Origin: Hyphococcus sp.
Lineage (GTDB): Bacteria; Pseudomonadota; Alphaproteobacteria; Caulobacterales; Parvularculaceae
Direction of reading: 5' to 3'
Length of the DNA stretch: 64,000 nt
Assembly: GCA_028281665.1 (NCBI GenBank)
Contig: JANQJK010000003.1
Location: 1-64,000 of the forward strand
The notes under the pieces are model-generated. The model did no database searches. It saw only the letters and a list, made by a program, of their open reading frames with translations, and was not told the origin of the DNA. This document shows, piece after piece, positions 36,451 to 46,252 of this stretch (position 1 is the first letter of the stretch; each line of letters begins with the position of its first letter). A program made the position numbers and the translations under genes.

Positions 36451-36816
36451 TTGTCTCCCCATGTCCGGATGCTGCTGAAGGCCGTCGGCCTCGTGCTTGT
36501 GCCCATCGGCATTGCGGGCGTAATTCTCCCCATCCTGCCGGGCGTGCCCTTGTTGATCCTTGCCGCCGCGTGCTTTGCGCGTTCCTCGCCCAGGCTTGAG
36601 AAATGGCTGGTGAACCACCCGTGGCTCGGCCCGGGAATCGTTGCGTGGCGCGAAAGGGGCGCCATTTCCCCGAAGTCTAAAGCGATCTCTATCTCGGTGA
36701 TGGCGCTGTCAGGCGGCGCAGCATATTTCTCCGCCGCGCCGCCCGTCGCGAAAATGATTGCGATCCTGTCGCTGACCGGCGCCGCGCTTTTTGTCGTGAC
36801 GCGGCCGAACCATTAG
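36451..36816 (+). CDS. DUF454 (YbaN-like) inner-membrane protein
   Basis: A 121-aa protein with the DUF454 core VPIGIAGVILPILPGVPLLI, AACFARSSPRLEKWLVNHPW and a second hydrophobic pair near the C-terminus (MALSGGAAYFSAA, IAILSLTGAALFVV). The function of the family is unknown. The start is uncertain: TTG at 36451 or ATG at 36469, neither with a strong ribosome-binding site. It lies 14 nt after paralogue 3 and ends convergently, by 4 nt, on a small minus-strand frame. Confidence 0.85.
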   Translation: MSPHVRMLLKAVGLVLVPIGIAGVILPILPGVPLLILAAACFARSSPRLEKWLVNHPWLGPGIVAWRERGAISPKSKAISISVMALSGGAAYFSAAPPVAKMIAILSLTGAALFVVTRPNH

Positions 36817-36953
36817 CGCCTGCGCGCGGTGCGGGGCGCGGCGGGCGCCCGGCGCAATTGCAGCCGCTCGCGCCGGCGGACCCAGAGCGACGCCAGAACG
36901 GGCGTCGCGAGGAACCCCAGCGCGAGATAGAGCAAAAAACCTTCCTGCATCAT
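36813..36953 (-). CDS. possible small single-span membrane protein (46 aa)
   Basis: ATG at 36953 (also 36950) opens MMQEGFLLYLALGFLATPVL, then a very basic tail (WVRRRERLQLRRAPAAPR and RRR). This is one membrane helix with a strongly positive cytoplasmic end. It lies 20 nt downstream of the DUF533 gene on the same strand, with an AGGAC-like ribosome-binding site, and fills a gap that is otherwise empty. It is too short to judge by conservation without comparison. Confidence 0.45.
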   Translation of the reverse strand: MMQEGFLLYLALGFLATPVLASLWVRRRERLQLRRAPAAPRTARRR

Positions 36954-36972
36954 GGGTTCGGTGTCCTGCCTT

Positions 36973-37689
36973 CTAAGCGGCAGTATCGCCGATTGGAGTG
37001 GCGACGTTCGCGTGAATCTCGTCGATCAGCGTTCGCTCAAGTTCAAGGCGGGAGGCGAGCATCGCAAGGTAGCCGCGCTCCGCGGCGCCTTCCGGATCGA
37101 TGGCGAGCAGCGAGGCTGTATAGATTTCGATTGCCAGCTCAGGGGACCTCGCGTCCGCGACGACCGCTTCGATATTGAGCGGTTCGTCGATTTCCGCCTC
37201 GATAAATCCAATGTCGTGTTGCGATACGCCAAGATCCGTAAGCCGATCAACGATGCGCGCCTTCTCGCGCGCCGTCACGGTTCCGTCCGCTTTCGTTGCA
37301 GCGATCATGGCGCGCGCCAGAATGCGGGCAAGGTTTGCCTGCTGTTCCCGGCTTTCGGGGATGAAGAGCGATTGCGCCCCCCGCTGGGCCGGTTGCCGCA
37401 GGTTTTGCGGCGCCGGCGCGCCGGCGCCATGGGCGGCGTTTTTCGTCTGCCAGTCGCGCCACGCCTTGTAGGCAAGCCCGCCCACAAGCGCGACGCCGCC
37501 AAATTTGACGGCGTTTTTCGCCAGCTTTTTCGGCTTGCCGCCGCCCAGCAACAGCCCGGCGAGGCCGCCCGCGGCGCCGGCGGCGGCGAGGCCGCCAGGA
37601 TTGGAAAACAGGCCCGCCAGGGCCTCGCCCGGCCCGCCTGCGTTGCCGCCGGGTCGAGACGATGCGGAATTGGTGAACTGGTCGATCAT
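36973..37689 (-). CDS. DUF533 (YebE / TerB-like) protein
   Basis: A 238-aa protein. The N-terminus is Gly/Ala-rich with a hydrophobic stretch (LAAAGAAGGLAGLLLGGG), then KFGGVALVGGLAYKAW, both DUF533 hallmarks. The C-terminal domain (about 115-235) is a TerB-like helical bundle: LARAMIAATKADGTVTAREK, then IEAEIDEPLNIEAVVADA and AIEIYTASLLAIDPE. Acidic residues in this bundle (ATKADG, AIDPEG) could bind metal, as in TerB. Family role is unknown; it is often induced by envelope stress in enterics. Confidence 0.88.
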   Translation of the reverse strand: MIDQFTNSASSRPGGNAGGPGEALAGLFSNPGGLAAAGAAGGLAGLLLGGGKPKKLAKNAVKFGGVALVGGLAYKAWRDWQTKNAAHGAGAPAPQNLRQPAQRGAQSLFIPESREQQANLARILARAMIAATKADGTVTAREKARIVDRLTDLGVSQHDIGFIEAEIDEPLNIEAVVADARSPELAIEIYTASLLAIDPEGAAERGYLAMLASRLELERTLIDEIHANVATPIGDTAA

Positions 37690-37857
37690 CGGTGACTACC
37701 TCATTGCTGGCGCGCGCAAATGTGGGCGCGTCACTGCCATATGCGGCGGCGATTGAATGTTTCATCCACGCAAAGAGAGTAATTTTGATCGGAAAAATCT
37801 ATTGCGCTGCGCGCGCCGCGATCGCCGCGCATCGGGAAACGGCCGGGGCGGGCGCGC

Positions 37858-38421
37858 CTACTCTGCCCGTTTGACGTATTCGAGCGTTTCGGTGTTGACG
37901 ACGATCTTTTCGCCCGCCGACATGTAAGGCGGGATCATGATGCGCAGTCCGTTGTCGGCAATGGCCGGCTTGTAAGACGACGACGCGGTCTGGCCTTTCA
38001 CGGTCGGTTCGGTTTCGACCACTTCAAGCGTCACATGTTCGGGCATCTGCACGCCGATGGCGCGACCCTCATGGCTTTCGACAACGACCGCCATGCCGTC
38101 CTGGAGGAAGGCGATGCGTTCGCCGATCAGGTCCTTCGGAATTGAGATCTGTTCATAGGATTCCGCGTCCATGAAGACCAGCATGTCGCCTTCGGCGTAA
38201 AGGAACGTGTGGTCCTTTTGCTCAAGGCGCACGCGCTCGACCGTCTCCGAGGCGCGGAAGCGCTCATTCAGCTTGCTGCCGGTTTCGAGATTTTTCAGTT
38301 CCACCTGCGCATAGGCCGGCCCCTTGCCGGGCTTGACCGCATTGGTTTTGACCGCGACCCACAACCCGCCCTGATGCTGGATCACGTTGCCGGGGCGGAT
38401 TTCATTGCCGTTTATTTTCAT
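37858..38421 (-). CDS. efp: elongation factor P
   Basis: Rescues ribosomes stalled at polyproline runs. From the ATG at 38421 it is 187 aa, the standard size. Domain I has [20 protein letters not shown] and the loop [10 protein letters not shown] with the tip Lys at residue 33, the site modified in several lineages. Domains II and III follow, with the EF-P signature near the end ([19 protein letters not shown]). No modification enzymes (epmA/epmB or earP) lie nearby. It is divergent from the histidine kinase gene. Confidence 0.97.
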   Translation of the reverse strand: MKINGNEIRPGNVIQHQGGLWVAVKTNAVKPGKGPAYAQVELKNLETGSKLNERFRASETVERVRLEQKDHTFLYAEGDMLVFMDAESYEQISIPKDLIGERIAFLQDGMAVVVESHEGRAIGVQMPEHVTLEVVETEPTVKGQTASSSYKPAIADNGLRIMIPPYMSAGEKIVVNTETLEYVKRAE

Positions 38422-38632
38422 GACGCCGGACCTTGAGCCTCCTGTTCGCTCGCCGCCGGCTCTAGCAAGGGCGCACAAGCGTGACAAGGCGCGAGGTCCG
38501 GGGCGGAGCGTCTGGTCGGGCGTGTCCCGTTAAGGGTTCGTTTACCGATACGCTGCGGGCGCGGCGTCAATACTGCTTTAAGGCTGCGTCCGTAGATTGC
38601 GCGCCACCAGGGCGTTTTTCGAGGAATTAGGC

Positions 38633-40891
38633 ATGAATGACGTATCGTCTCCCCATGACGATAGAGCATCGGGCGCAGCCGAAGAAGACGCAGCGGCCGT
38701 AACGCTTCGCGTTATTCGTTCAACGCCGCTCGCCCGATATGTCTCCATCACGGCCTGGGCGTTGCTGCTCGTCGCCATCGTTCAACCGCTCGTCGCGCTG
38801 GTCTGGTATGTCCTCACCATGGCCGCCGGCGCGGGGCGGTCCTATATCGAGAGCCGCATGGCGGCGCGCGCAACATCCTTTGGCGGCGGAAGCAAGCGCC
38901 GCTACGCGATCATTGCGATGGCGTCCTGCGCCTTCTGGGCGGCGGCCCCGGTTCTCGCCTTTCGCTCCGGCCATGCGTTCGGCGAGGCTGCGGCGCTCTT
39001 TCTCATCATCACCGGGTATATGCTCGCCTTCTCCCAGTTTCGCGCAACGCCGGTGAACGCGCTGATTGTCACCTCGCCCTATGCGGCGGCGTTTCTCGCC
39101 TGCCTTGGCATGGCGTGGGGCGGCGATCTCTTCATACCCCTGCTCGCAAGCGCGCCGATCCTGATGACCGCTGTCGCCTATGTGCTGATTTTCGGCTATC
39201 GCACGCAAAACGATCATGACGCCGCCGCCCGCGAACGCCGGAACCTGATTGCGGAACTGAGCGCGGCGCGGGTCGCCGCCGAGCGCGCCTCGGAAGCGAA
39301 GTCGATGTTCCTGGCCAATATGAGCCATGAAATCCGTACCCCAATGAACGGCGTTCTCGGCATGGCGGAGCTGCTTGCGTCAACGCCGCTGGACAGCCGG
39401 CAGAGGATTTTTGCGGAAACGATTCACAAGTCCGGCGCCGCGCTTCTGACGATCATCAACGATATTCTGGATTTCTCCAAGATCGAAGCAGGCAAGCTCG
39501 AACTCGAAACATCCCCCTTTGATTTGCGTGCGTCGGTTGAAGATGTGGCCGCGCTTGTCGCCTCGCGGGCCCAGGAAAAAAAGATCGAAGTCATCGTACG
39601 GTTTCAGCCGGGCCTGCCGAACGTGATGATCGGCGATGGGGGACGCATCCGCCAGGTCGTTACCAATCTGGTCGGCAACGCCGTCAAGTTTACGGATAAA
39701 GGGTACGTTCTGATCAACGTGTCCGGCGCCGTGACGGCTGACGAGGCTGCGGTTCGCGTTGAAGTGACGGACACGGGTCTCGGGATCGCCAGCGAAAAGC
39801 TGGAGCGCATTTTTGACGCCTTCCAGCAGGCCGACACGACGACGACGCGAAAATTCGGCGGCACCGGCCTTGGGCTTTCGATCTCCAGCCGCCTGATCGA
39901 AGCCATGGGCGGCAAGATCGGCGTGACGTCCGAAGTGGGCGAAGGGTCCACATTCTGGTTCGAGGTCGCCATGCCGGCCCGCGATTGCAAAGACGTCGCC
40001 TGGGAGCCGACATTCGAAGCGAAGGGCCGCCGGGTGCTGGTCGTTGACGATGTCGAGGTCAATCGGCAGATCCTGGAAGAACAGCTGACGTCCTGGGGGT
40101 TCAAAGTCGAACTGGCGTCGTCGGGCGCCGATGCGCTGAAACGTCTTGAGGCGGCTGGCGACAGCGGCGCGCCGTTCGATCTCGCCATTCTCGACTTTCA
40201 CATGCCGGAGATGGACGGCGAGGAACTGGCGCGGCGGATCAAGGCGGACGAGTCGCTGAACGACGTGCGCCTGATGGCGCTGACATCCGTCGACGCTGGC
40301 GGGGACGCCCGGCGCTTCCGGGAGATTGGCGTCGCGGCGTATCTCGTCAAGCCCGTGCGCGGGGCCATGCTGTTTGAAACGATTGCGGACATTTTCCGCG
40401 ACGAGCTGGACAAGCTAAAGAGCGACCGCGAAGAGACTGCGAAAGCGCCGGCGATCGCTACGGTTCAGAACATCGACCGACGCGACATTCTCCTGGCGGA
40501 AGACAATGAGGTAAACCAGCTCGTTGTTCGCCACATGCTCGATCCGAATGAATTCGAGATCACGGTTGCGACGGACGGACGCGAGGCGCTGGACCTGTTC
40601 TGCGCGGAGCCGGACAAGTTCGACCTCATCCTGATGGACGTATCGATGCCGGAGATGGACGGTTACGAAGCGACAAAGGCCATTCGGGCCCATGAACGCC
40701 AGGAACGCCTGAAACACACGCCCATCGTCTGCCTGACGGCGCATGTCATGGCGAGCGATATCGAAGCCGCCCACGAAGCCGGCATGGATGACTATCTCGC
40801 CAAGCCGATCAGCAAGGACAAGCTCGACCGGACAATCGCGCGCTGGACTGAGGAGCGTCCCCAAGGGGACGCAGCGAACGCCGCGACCTAG
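38633..40891 (+). CDS. hybrid sensor histidine kinase with two receiver domains
   Basis: A 752-aa protein from ATG 38633 (ribosome-binding site GAGGAA). Four to six N-terminal membrane helices (about 30-190) form the sensor, with no recognised periplasmic domain. The HisKA box is [19 protein letters not shown] with phospho-His near 232. The HATPase domain has [22 protein letters not shown] and [10 protein letters not shown]. Receiver 1 has its Asp near 521 ([13 protein letters not shown]), receiver 2 near 669 ([13 protein letters not shown]). No Hpt domain or cognate regulator is adjacent, so signalling must continue elsewhere. The end overlaps yebC convergently by 4 nt. Confidence 0.94.
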   Translation: MNDVSSPHDDRASGAAEEDAAAVTLRVIRSTPLARYVSITAWALLLVAIVQPLVALVWYVLTMAAGAGRSYIESRMAARATSFGGGSKRRYAIIAMASCAFWAAAPVLAFRSGHAFGEAAALFLIITGYMLAFSQFRATPVNALIVTSPYAAAFLACLGMAWGGDLFIPLLASAPILMTAVAYVLIFGYRTQNDHDAAARERRNLIAELSAARVAAERASEAKSMFLANMSHEIRTPMNGVLGMAELLASTPLDSRQRIFAETIHKSGAALLTIINDILDFSKIEAGKLELETSPFDLRASVEDVAALVASRAQEKKIEVIVRFQPGLPNVMIGDGGRIRQVVTNLVGNAVKFTDKGYVLINVSGAVTADEAAVRVEVTDTGLGIASEKLERIFDAFQQADTTTTRKFGGTGLGLSISSRLIEAMGGKIGVTSEVGEGSTFWFEVAMPARDCKDVAWEPTFEAKGRRVLVVDDVEVNRQILEEQLTSWGFKVELASSGADALKRLEAAGDSGAPFDLAILDFHMPEMDGEELARRIKADESLNDVRLMALTSVDAGGDARRFREIGVAAYLVKPVRGAMLFETIADIFRDELDKLKSDREETAKAPAIATVQNIDRRDILLAEDNEVNQLVVRHMLDPNEFEITVATDGREALDLFCAEPDKFDLILMDVSMPEMDGYEATKAIRAHERQERLKHTPIVCLTAHVMASDIEAAHEAGMDDYLAKPISKDKLDRTIARWTEERPQGDAANAAT

Positions 40892-41634
40892 CCGGCGAGC
40901 CGCGCCATATCTTCGTCGGACATTTCGAAGTTCGTATAGACGTTCTGAACGTCGTCGCAGTCTTCAAGCGCGTCGATCAATCGCATCAGCGTTTCGCCCT
41001 TGTCCGCATCGACCTCGATCGTGTTCTGCGGTTTCCAGAAAGGCTTGGCGGTTTCCGCCTCGCCGAATGTCTTCTCAAGCGCGCCGGCGACGTCGGCCAG
41101 TTGATCGAACGCACAGTAAACTTCGTGGGTTTCCTCCGATGACTGAATATCGTCGGCGCCGGCCTCAATGGCCGCTTCCAGCATGTCGTCCTCACTCGCC
41201 TTGTCGCCCGGATATTCGATATAGCCCACAAGGTCGAACATGAAGGAGACCGAGCCCGTCTCGCCCAGGTTGCCGCCATTCTTCGAAAAGATCGCGCGGA
41301 CTTCGCTGGCGGCGCGATTGCGGTTATCGGTCAGCGCCTCGACGATGACGCCGACCCCGGCAGGGCCAAAGCCCTCATAGCGGATTTCCTCAAAACTCGC
41401 CTCATCCGCGTCGGTGGATTTCTTGATCGCCCGTTCGATATTGTCCTTGGGCATCGACTGGGCTTTCGCCGCGGCGATGGCGAGGCGCAGGCGCGGATTA
41501 AACTCCGGATCGGGGGCGCCCATCTTGGCGGCGACGGTGATCTCCTTCGACAATTTGGAGAAGACCTTGGACCGCTTGGCGTCCTGGCGGCCCTTGCGGT
41601 GTTGAATATTGGCCCATTTACTGTGTCCGGCCAT
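40888..41634 (-). CDS. YebC/PmpR-family transcriptional regulator / translation factor
   Basis: A 248-aa member of the TACO1/YebC family: [20 protein letters not shown] at the N-terminus, [48 protein letters not shown] and [20 protein letters not shown]. Older work calls it a DNA-binding regulator; newer work links family members to relief of ribosome stalling at prolines. In many Alphaproteobacteria it is near ruvC, which is absent here. Confidence 0.95.
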   Translation of the reverse strand: MAGHSKWANIQHRKGRQDAKRSKVFSKLSKEITVAAKMGAPDPEFNPRLRLAIAAAKAQSMPKDNIERAIKKSTDADEASFEEIRYEGFGPAGVGVIVEALTDNRNRAASEVRAIFSKNGGNLGETGSVSFMFDLVGYIEYPGDKASEDDMLEAAIEAGADDIQSSEETHEVYCAFDQLADVAGALEKTFGEAETAKPFWKPQNTIEVDADKGETLMRLIDALEDCDDVQNVYTNFEMSDEDMARLAG

Positions 41635-41780
41635 GGCGACCTCATTCGCGGCGTTTCAGGGTGTTGGCGGTAGGAAAGCGCGCGATGTACCCTGCGAGGC
41701 GGCGTCATTCAAGCCGCCGCCGCCCCACGGTTGACCGGGGTCGGCGCGATGGCTGAAATCCATATCGGGGAGAGCGAGAA

Positions 41781-43382
41781 ATGGCGAAACCGGTAAAGAG
41801 CATCACGATTGTGGGCGGGGGCGCGTCCGGCTGGCTTACGGCGGCCTATCTCGCCGGCCTCTATCGCAGGCGGGTGCAGAGCGGGGATCTTGCGCTGACG
41901 GTGATCGAAAGCCCCGATGTGGGCATTATCGGCGTCGGCGAATCGACCGCGCGACCGATGGCGGACATGCTGCGCATCCTTCAGATCCGCGAATCCGATT
42001 TCATCCGCCGCTGCAACGCGACGTTCAAGCTGTCCGGCTGGTTCGCCGACTGGGATGTGGACGAGGCGGGGAAACCGGTGTCCTGGGTCAATCCCTTTTT
42101 CTCCCAGTCGGACCTGCACGGGGTCAATCCGGCCTATCTGTTCGCCTCCTACGGCATGCATCCCGGCGGCGGCCCGACCGAAGAGGGGTATACGGAAGCC
42201 ATTTCGGTCTGTCCCTCGATCATCCGCGCGCACAAAGGTCCGCGCCGCATCGGCGCCGGCGACTACAAGGCCGATATTCCGTATTCCTATCATATGGACG
42301 CGGTGAAGCTTGCGGAGATCCTTCAGGAGCGCGGCAAGGAACTTGGCGTCAGGCAAATTCTTGATCACGTTGAGGAGGTAAAGCTCGACGACAAAGGGTT
42401 TGTCAGCGAACTGCAATTGCGCGAGAACGGTGCGTTTCCCATCGAGTTCATTATCGATGCGACGGGGTTCGCCAGCATCATCCTCAACAAGGCCCTCGGC
42501 GAGCCCTTCGATCCCTATGACAAATATCTGTTGAACGACCGCGCGGCGGTGATGCAACTGCCCCATGAGGATCCGAAAAAGATCGAGCCGACCTCGCGCG
42601 CGACCGCGCTGGGGGCGGGGTGGAGCTTTCGCGTGCCGCTCTATAATCGCGTCGGGTCCGGCTATATTTTTTCCAGCAAATTCATCTCCGATGACGAGGC
42701 GATCGCTGAATTCAAGCGTCATGCGGGCCCGGCTGCGGCTGACGGCGAGCCGCGGATCATTCGTATGCGCATCGGCAAGGCGCGCCGGTCGTGGGTCAAG
42801 AACTGCCTGGCGCTCGGCCTTTCAAGCGGCTTCGTCGAACCGCTGGAAGCGACGGCGATATACTCCGTGCAGGTTGCGCTTCAGTGGCTGCATAATTACT
42901 TCCCCCATGACGATTTCGATCCCGCCGTTTCAGCGCGGTACAACAAGCTGATTGACGGTTTTTACGATGAGATCATCGATTTCATCTGCCTGCTTTTCTG
43001 CATCTCAAATCGCGACGACACGCCCTACTGGAAGGCTGTCCGCCATGAGATGGAGATCCCCCCGCGTCTGAAGGAAAATCTGGAACTCTGGAAACACACC
43101 ATGCCGGACGCCCTTGATCTCGGCGCATACACCTTCTTTTCGCCAACCTCCTATCGCGCGGCGCTGTTCGGAAAACAGTATTATAAAGGCCGCGACTACG
43201 CGCAGGTCTCGCCCCTTAGCGAGCAGGAGTGGAAGCAATATCTGCAAATGCGCCGTGACCGGACCAATCAGTTTCTCAATGTGCTGCCTGATCACTATGA
43301 GTTGCTGACGTCGATTCGGAATGAAAACCGGAACGTCTCCTTCAGCATGAGCAGCAGCGTCCTGACCGGCGGCGGCATATGA
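41781..43382 (+). CDS. flavin-dependent tryptophan-halogenase family protein
   Basis: A 533-aa member of PF04820. The FAD motif is VGGGASGW (11-18) and GVGESTARPM follows (51-60). The lysine that forms the chlorinating species in tryptophan halogenases corresponds to ATFK (Lys 83). The WxWxIP motif is altered to GWSFRVPL (Trp near 281). Lys retention argues for a possible halogenase; the motif change suggests a substrate other than free tryptophan, or a monooxygenase-like reaction. Its ATGA overlap with the next SDR gene indicates an operon. A dedicated flavin reductase is not adjacent. Confidence 0.88.
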   Translation: MAKPVKSITIVGGGASGWLTAAYLAGLYRRRVQSGDLALTVIESPDVGIIGVGESTARPMADMLRILQIRESDFIRRCNATFKLSGWFADWDVDEAGKPVSWVNPFFSQSDLHGVNPAYLFASYGMHPGGGPTEEGYTEAISVCPSIIRAHKGPRRIGAGDYKADIPYSYHMDAVKLAEILQERGKELGVRQILDHVEEVKLDDKGFVSELQLRENGAFPIEFIIDATGFASIILNKALGEPFDPYDKYLLNDRAAVMQLPHEDPKKIEPTSRATALGAGWSFRVPLYNRVGSGYIFSSKFISDDEAIAEFKRHAGPAAADGEPRIIRMRIGKARRSWVKNCLALGLSSGFVEPLEATAIYSVQVALQWLHNYFPHDDFDPAVSARYNKLIDGFYDEIIDFICLLFCISNRDDTPYWKAVRHEMEIPPRLKENLELWKHTMPDALDLGAYTFFSPTSYRAALFGKQYYKGRDYAQVSPLSEQEWKQYLQMRRDRTNQFLNVLPDHYELLTSIRNENRNVSFSMSSSVLTGGGI

Positions 43383-44149
43383 CGACGCTGGAAGGCAAAG
43401 TCATTCTCGTCACCGGCGCCTCGCGGGGCATCGGCGCGGCGACGGCGGCGGCCTGCCGGAACGCCGGCGCAAAGGTGCTGGCCCACGCGTCGCGTCCGGG
43501 CGATGCGGCGGCGAAGACGGCGGCGGCGTTGGGGCAGGCTGCGGATGATTTTCTCTTTGAAGACCTCGCCGCCTTCCATGGGGGATTTCGCCTTGTTGAC
43601 GCGGCGCTCTCCCGCGCCGGCCGGCTCGACGGGATCGTCAACAATGCCGGAACCTATACGGCCGCGCCCCTCGCCGGCGACCTGTCGGCGTGGGATGAGG
43701 GTTGGGCGACGGCCCACGCGGTCAATGTCCAGGCGCCCGCCGATATCTGCCGGGCCGCCATCGGGCATTTTCGTCAGCGCGGCGCCTCTGCCGCCAATCC
43801 GGGGGGCGTTATCGTCAATGTTGCAAGCCGCGCCGGCCATCGGGGCGACGGCGTCGAACACGCGTCTTACGCTGCGTCGAAGGGCGCCGTCCTCGCCATG
43901 ACCAAGACCTGGGCCCGCGGTCTCGCAGCGGAAAACATTCTGCTCTATGCGATTGCGCCGGGCTGGGTCGAAACCCGCATGGTGCCGCACGACGTCGCCG
44001 CCCGCGCAGAGGCGGTTAAAGACATCCCTCTCGGCCGCGTCGCGCAGCCCGAGGAAGTTGCGGCGCTGATCGCGTTTTTGCTGAGCGGCGCGTCGCCGTC
44101 CGCAACCGGCGCCACCTTCGACGTGAACGGCGCAAGCTACGTGCGGTGA
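43379..44149 (+). CDS. SDR-family oxidoreductase coupled to the halogenase
   Basis: A 256-aa short-chain dehydrogenase: VTGASRGIGAATAAACRNAG cofactor motif, NNAGTYTAAPL, VNVASRAGHRG catalytic Ser, YAASKGAV catalytic Tyr/Lys, and the C-terminal TFDVNGASYVR. The second-strand end (HASRPGD) has Arg, which fits NADP(H) preference. It begins inside the halogenase stop (ATGA), so the two enzymes are very likely made together and may act on the same metabolite. Substrate unknown. Confidence 0.88.
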   Translation: MTTLEGKVILVTGASRGIGAATAAACRNAGAKVLAHASRPGDAAAKTAAALGQAADDFLFEDLAAFHGGFRLVDAALSRAGRLDGIVNNAGTYTAAPLAGDLSAWDEGWATAHAVNVQAPADICRAAIGHFRQRGASAANPGGVIVNVASRAGHRGDGVEHASYAASKGAVLAMTKTWARGLAAENILLYAIAPGWVETRMVPHDVAARAEAVKDIPLGRVAQPEEVAALIAFLLSGASPSATGATFDVNGASYVR

Positions 44150-44234
44150 GTTGTTCCCGATACTGAATCATCCCAGAACCGAAAATAGCGAAGCGCGATA
44201 ATCAGTGCGGCGCTGAGGAGCGGGCGACAGGCGA

Positions 44235-44987
44235 ATGAAAGTCGACTACTGGGACGATCTCGCCGACAGGTTTTCAGAACGCGTCTTTGAAGTGAGCGAA
44301 CGCGATGTTCGCGGCGTCATTCGCAAAACCGCCAGACGACTGGGGAGCAAGCGCGCCACCGCGGTTGATTTCGGTTGCGGCGTCGGGGCGTCGACCCGAG
44401 CGGTTGCGCCCTTCTTCAAACATGTTCTGGGGGTCGATTTTTCGGAAAAGCTGCTCCGTGTCGCGCGCGAAAAAACAAGCGCCGGCAATGTCGCGTATCG
44501 CCGGGCGGACCTTGCAAAAATGAACCCGCAACAGTTTCGGTGCGATGTCGCTTTCTGCTTCAACGTTCTCCTGTCGCCGGACGACCGCCTGCGCAGATCG
44601 ATTGCGGCGAATGTCGTCAGGGCCGTGCGCCGCGGCGGCGCCGGCGTCTTCATCGCGCCGTCCCTGGAGTCGGAATTGCGCTCCTATCAGGTCGTGCTTG
44701 ATTGCCGGACCCGCGCCGGGTTCGACCGTCGCTCGGCGGCGAAGGAGGTGGACGCGAGCGCCCGTCGCGATCTGGTTTCACTGTCGCAAGGGGTCGTCGA
44801 TCTCGGCGGCGCGCCGACCAAGCACTTCTTTCAGGATGAATTCGCCGACCTTTTGACCGATTGCGGTTTCAAGGACGTTGTCGTCTCGCGCATCCATTAT
44901 CCGTGGGATGTGGTTCTTGACGATGCGCCTGATGACATAGCCCACGCCGAGCCATGGGACTGGATTGCCGTTGGCGCGAAGGCTTGA
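44235..44987 (+). CDS. class I SAM-dependent methyltransferase
   Basis: A 250-aa Rossmann methyltransferase. Motif I AVDFGCGVGASTRAVAPFF binds SAM; motif II LGVDFSEKLLRVAREK has the ribose-binding Asp; motif III RADLAKM; motif IV CDVAFCFNVLLSPDD. The C-terminal region (HFFQDEFADLLTDCGFKDVV) resembles small-molecule methyltransferases. It lies 85 nt after the halogenase-SDR pair on the same strand and might belong to the same pathway, but the gap leaves that open. Confidence 0.84.
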   Translation: MKVDYWDDLADRFSERVFEVSERDVRGVIRKTARRLGSKRATAVDFGCGVGASTRAVAPFFKHVLGVDFSEKLLRVAREKTSAGNVAYRRADLAKMNPQQFRCDVAFCFNVLLSPDDRLRRSIAANVVRAVRRGGAGVFIAPSLESELRSYQVVLDCRTRAGFDRRSAAKEVDASARRDLVSLSQGVVDLGGAPTKHFFQDEFADLLTDCGFKDVVVSRIHYPWDVVLDDAPDDIAHAEPWDWIAVGAKA

Positions 44988-45126
44988 AATCGCGTCGGGC
45001 GTGCGCTACCTCGGCGCTGCATTTTGAGAGACTTATGTCAGAGATTGTGACCCGCTGAACCGTTTGAGTAACGCGCCTTCGCCCTCGAAGGCTGCGTCCG
45101 GTTTGGCTTATCTCTCAGGCAAATCA

Positions 45127-45387
45127 ATGAACATTTCAAAAGCGGAGCAACGAACGCTCCACGTCCTCGCGCGCGGCGGGGCGATCCTCGTGGAAAAAAA
45201 CGAGGCTGGAAAGATTATCGAGGTCAATTGCGTCTCCCGCGAGGGGTGGACGCTCGCTGATTGCAGTTTCGGCGTTTTCCGGCGGCTCAGGAAGCGTCGC
45301 CTCGTGGCGTCGTCGGGCGGCGGTCCGTATCGGATCACGCTGCTTGGCCGGCGCTCGGTGCGCGCCCAAATGGACAATCGTGCGTAA
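45127..45387 (+). CDS. yjhX: YjhX-family protein (annotated toxin family)
   Basis: An 86-aa protein matching YjhX throughout: NISKAEQRTLHVLARGGAIL, NCVSREGWTLADCSFGVFRR and GGPYRITLLGRRSVRAQMDN. The fold is winged-helix-like. The family was labelled a toxin in E. coli with YjhQ, but no acetyltransferase-like partner is next to it here. ATG at 45127 matches the family start; longer readings are unsupported. Function in Alphaproteobacteria is unclear. Confidence 0.9.
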   Translation: MNISKAEQRTLHVLARGGAILVEKNEAGKIIEVNCVSREGWTLADCSFGVFRRLRKRRLVASSGGGPYRITLLGRRSVRAQMDNRA

Positions 45388-45392
45388 GTAGG

Positions 45393-45429
45393 AGCGCCGG
45401 GGCGGGCTAGCGTTCGTCCCGGCGCTTTA
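45393..45429. terminator. possible bidirectional terminator
   Basis: AGCGCCGGG and CCCGGCGCT form a perfect 9-bp stem with a 16-nt loop between two convergent genes, followed by TTT on the plus strand. The short T tract and overlap with the minus-strand stop make it weak. Confidence 0.3.
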
Positions 45430-46234
45430 CATTCTCGCGCAGCCGCCCGCCGACGCGGACCGGATCGATCGAGACCGCAAGGCCGCTCACGGGGGCCGTT
45501 TCCACGACCACGCCGCAGATGGTCGCCTCGCCGGCGGCGGGCGAGAAGCGCCCGCCCGGCATTTTCGTGACGAACCGGTGCAGCGGTTCTGACTTTTCCA
45601 TGCCGATGACGCTGTCATAGTCGCCGCACATGCCGAGATCGGTGATGTAGCCCGTGCCGCCCGGCAGGATCTGATCGTCCGCCGTCGGAACATGGGTGTG
45701 GGTGCCGACCACAAGGCTCGCCCGGCCGTCGAGATAATGGCCCATGGAATATTTTTCGCTGGTCGTCTCTGCGTGGAAGTCGACGATCACCGCGTCTGCT
45801 TCCCGGCCGAGTTTTACGCCGTCGAGTTCCCGGTCCACCGCGGCGCACGGATCGTCAATCGCCTGGGGCATGGCGCGCTGGCCCTGCGCGTGAATGACCA
45901 GAACGTTTCGCCCCTCTTTGTCCTGGGCCATCACGGCGCCGCGTCCGGGATTTGACGACGGGAAATTCACCGGGCGCAAAAGGCGCGGCTCCTTGTCGAA
46001 GAGGTCGACATCGTCGCGCTGATCGAAGGCGTGATTGCCGGTGGTCAGGACGTCGGCGCCGGATTCGAATAGTTCCTCGGCGATGCGCGGCGTCACGCCG
46101 AAACCGCCGGCGGCGTTTTCCGCATTGACCACAACAAAATCGAGTTCGAGGCGACGGCGCAAACCGGGCAGGCGGTCGTTAAGCGCAGTCCGCCCCGATC
46201 GTCCCACGATGTCGCCGAAAACAGCAATGCGCAA
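45407..46234 (-). CDS. YmdB-type (TIGR00282) metallophosphoesterase
   Basis: A 275-aa calcineurin-like phosphodiesterase. Metal-binding motifs in order: FGDIVGRSGR, VVNAENAAGGFG, TTGNHAFDQRD, VDFHAETTSEK and VVGTHTHVPTADDQ. Bacillus YmdB hydrolyses 2',3'-cyclic nucleotides and affects biofilm/motility choices; the reaction is likely shared. It sits 18 nt upstream-to-downstream from 5-formyl-THF cyclo-ligase on the same strand, an arrangement common in Alphaproteobacteria, so the two may share a transcript. Confidence 0.93.
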   Translation of the reverse strand: MRIAVFGDIVGRSGRTALNDRLPGLRRRLELDFVVVNAENAAGGFGVTPRIAEELFESGADVLTTGNHAFDQRDDVDLFDKEPRLLRPVNFPSSNPGRGAVMAQDKEGRNVLVIHAQGQRAMPQAIDDPCAAVDRELDGVKLGREADAVIVDFHAETTSEKYSMGHYLDGRASLVVGTHTHVPTADDQILPGGTGYITDLGMCGDYDSVIGMEKSEPLHRFVTKMPGGRFSPAAGEATICGVVVETAPVSGLAVSIDPVRVGGRLRENVKRRDER

Positions 46235-46252
46235 AAAGGGCCCGCTTTCTAA

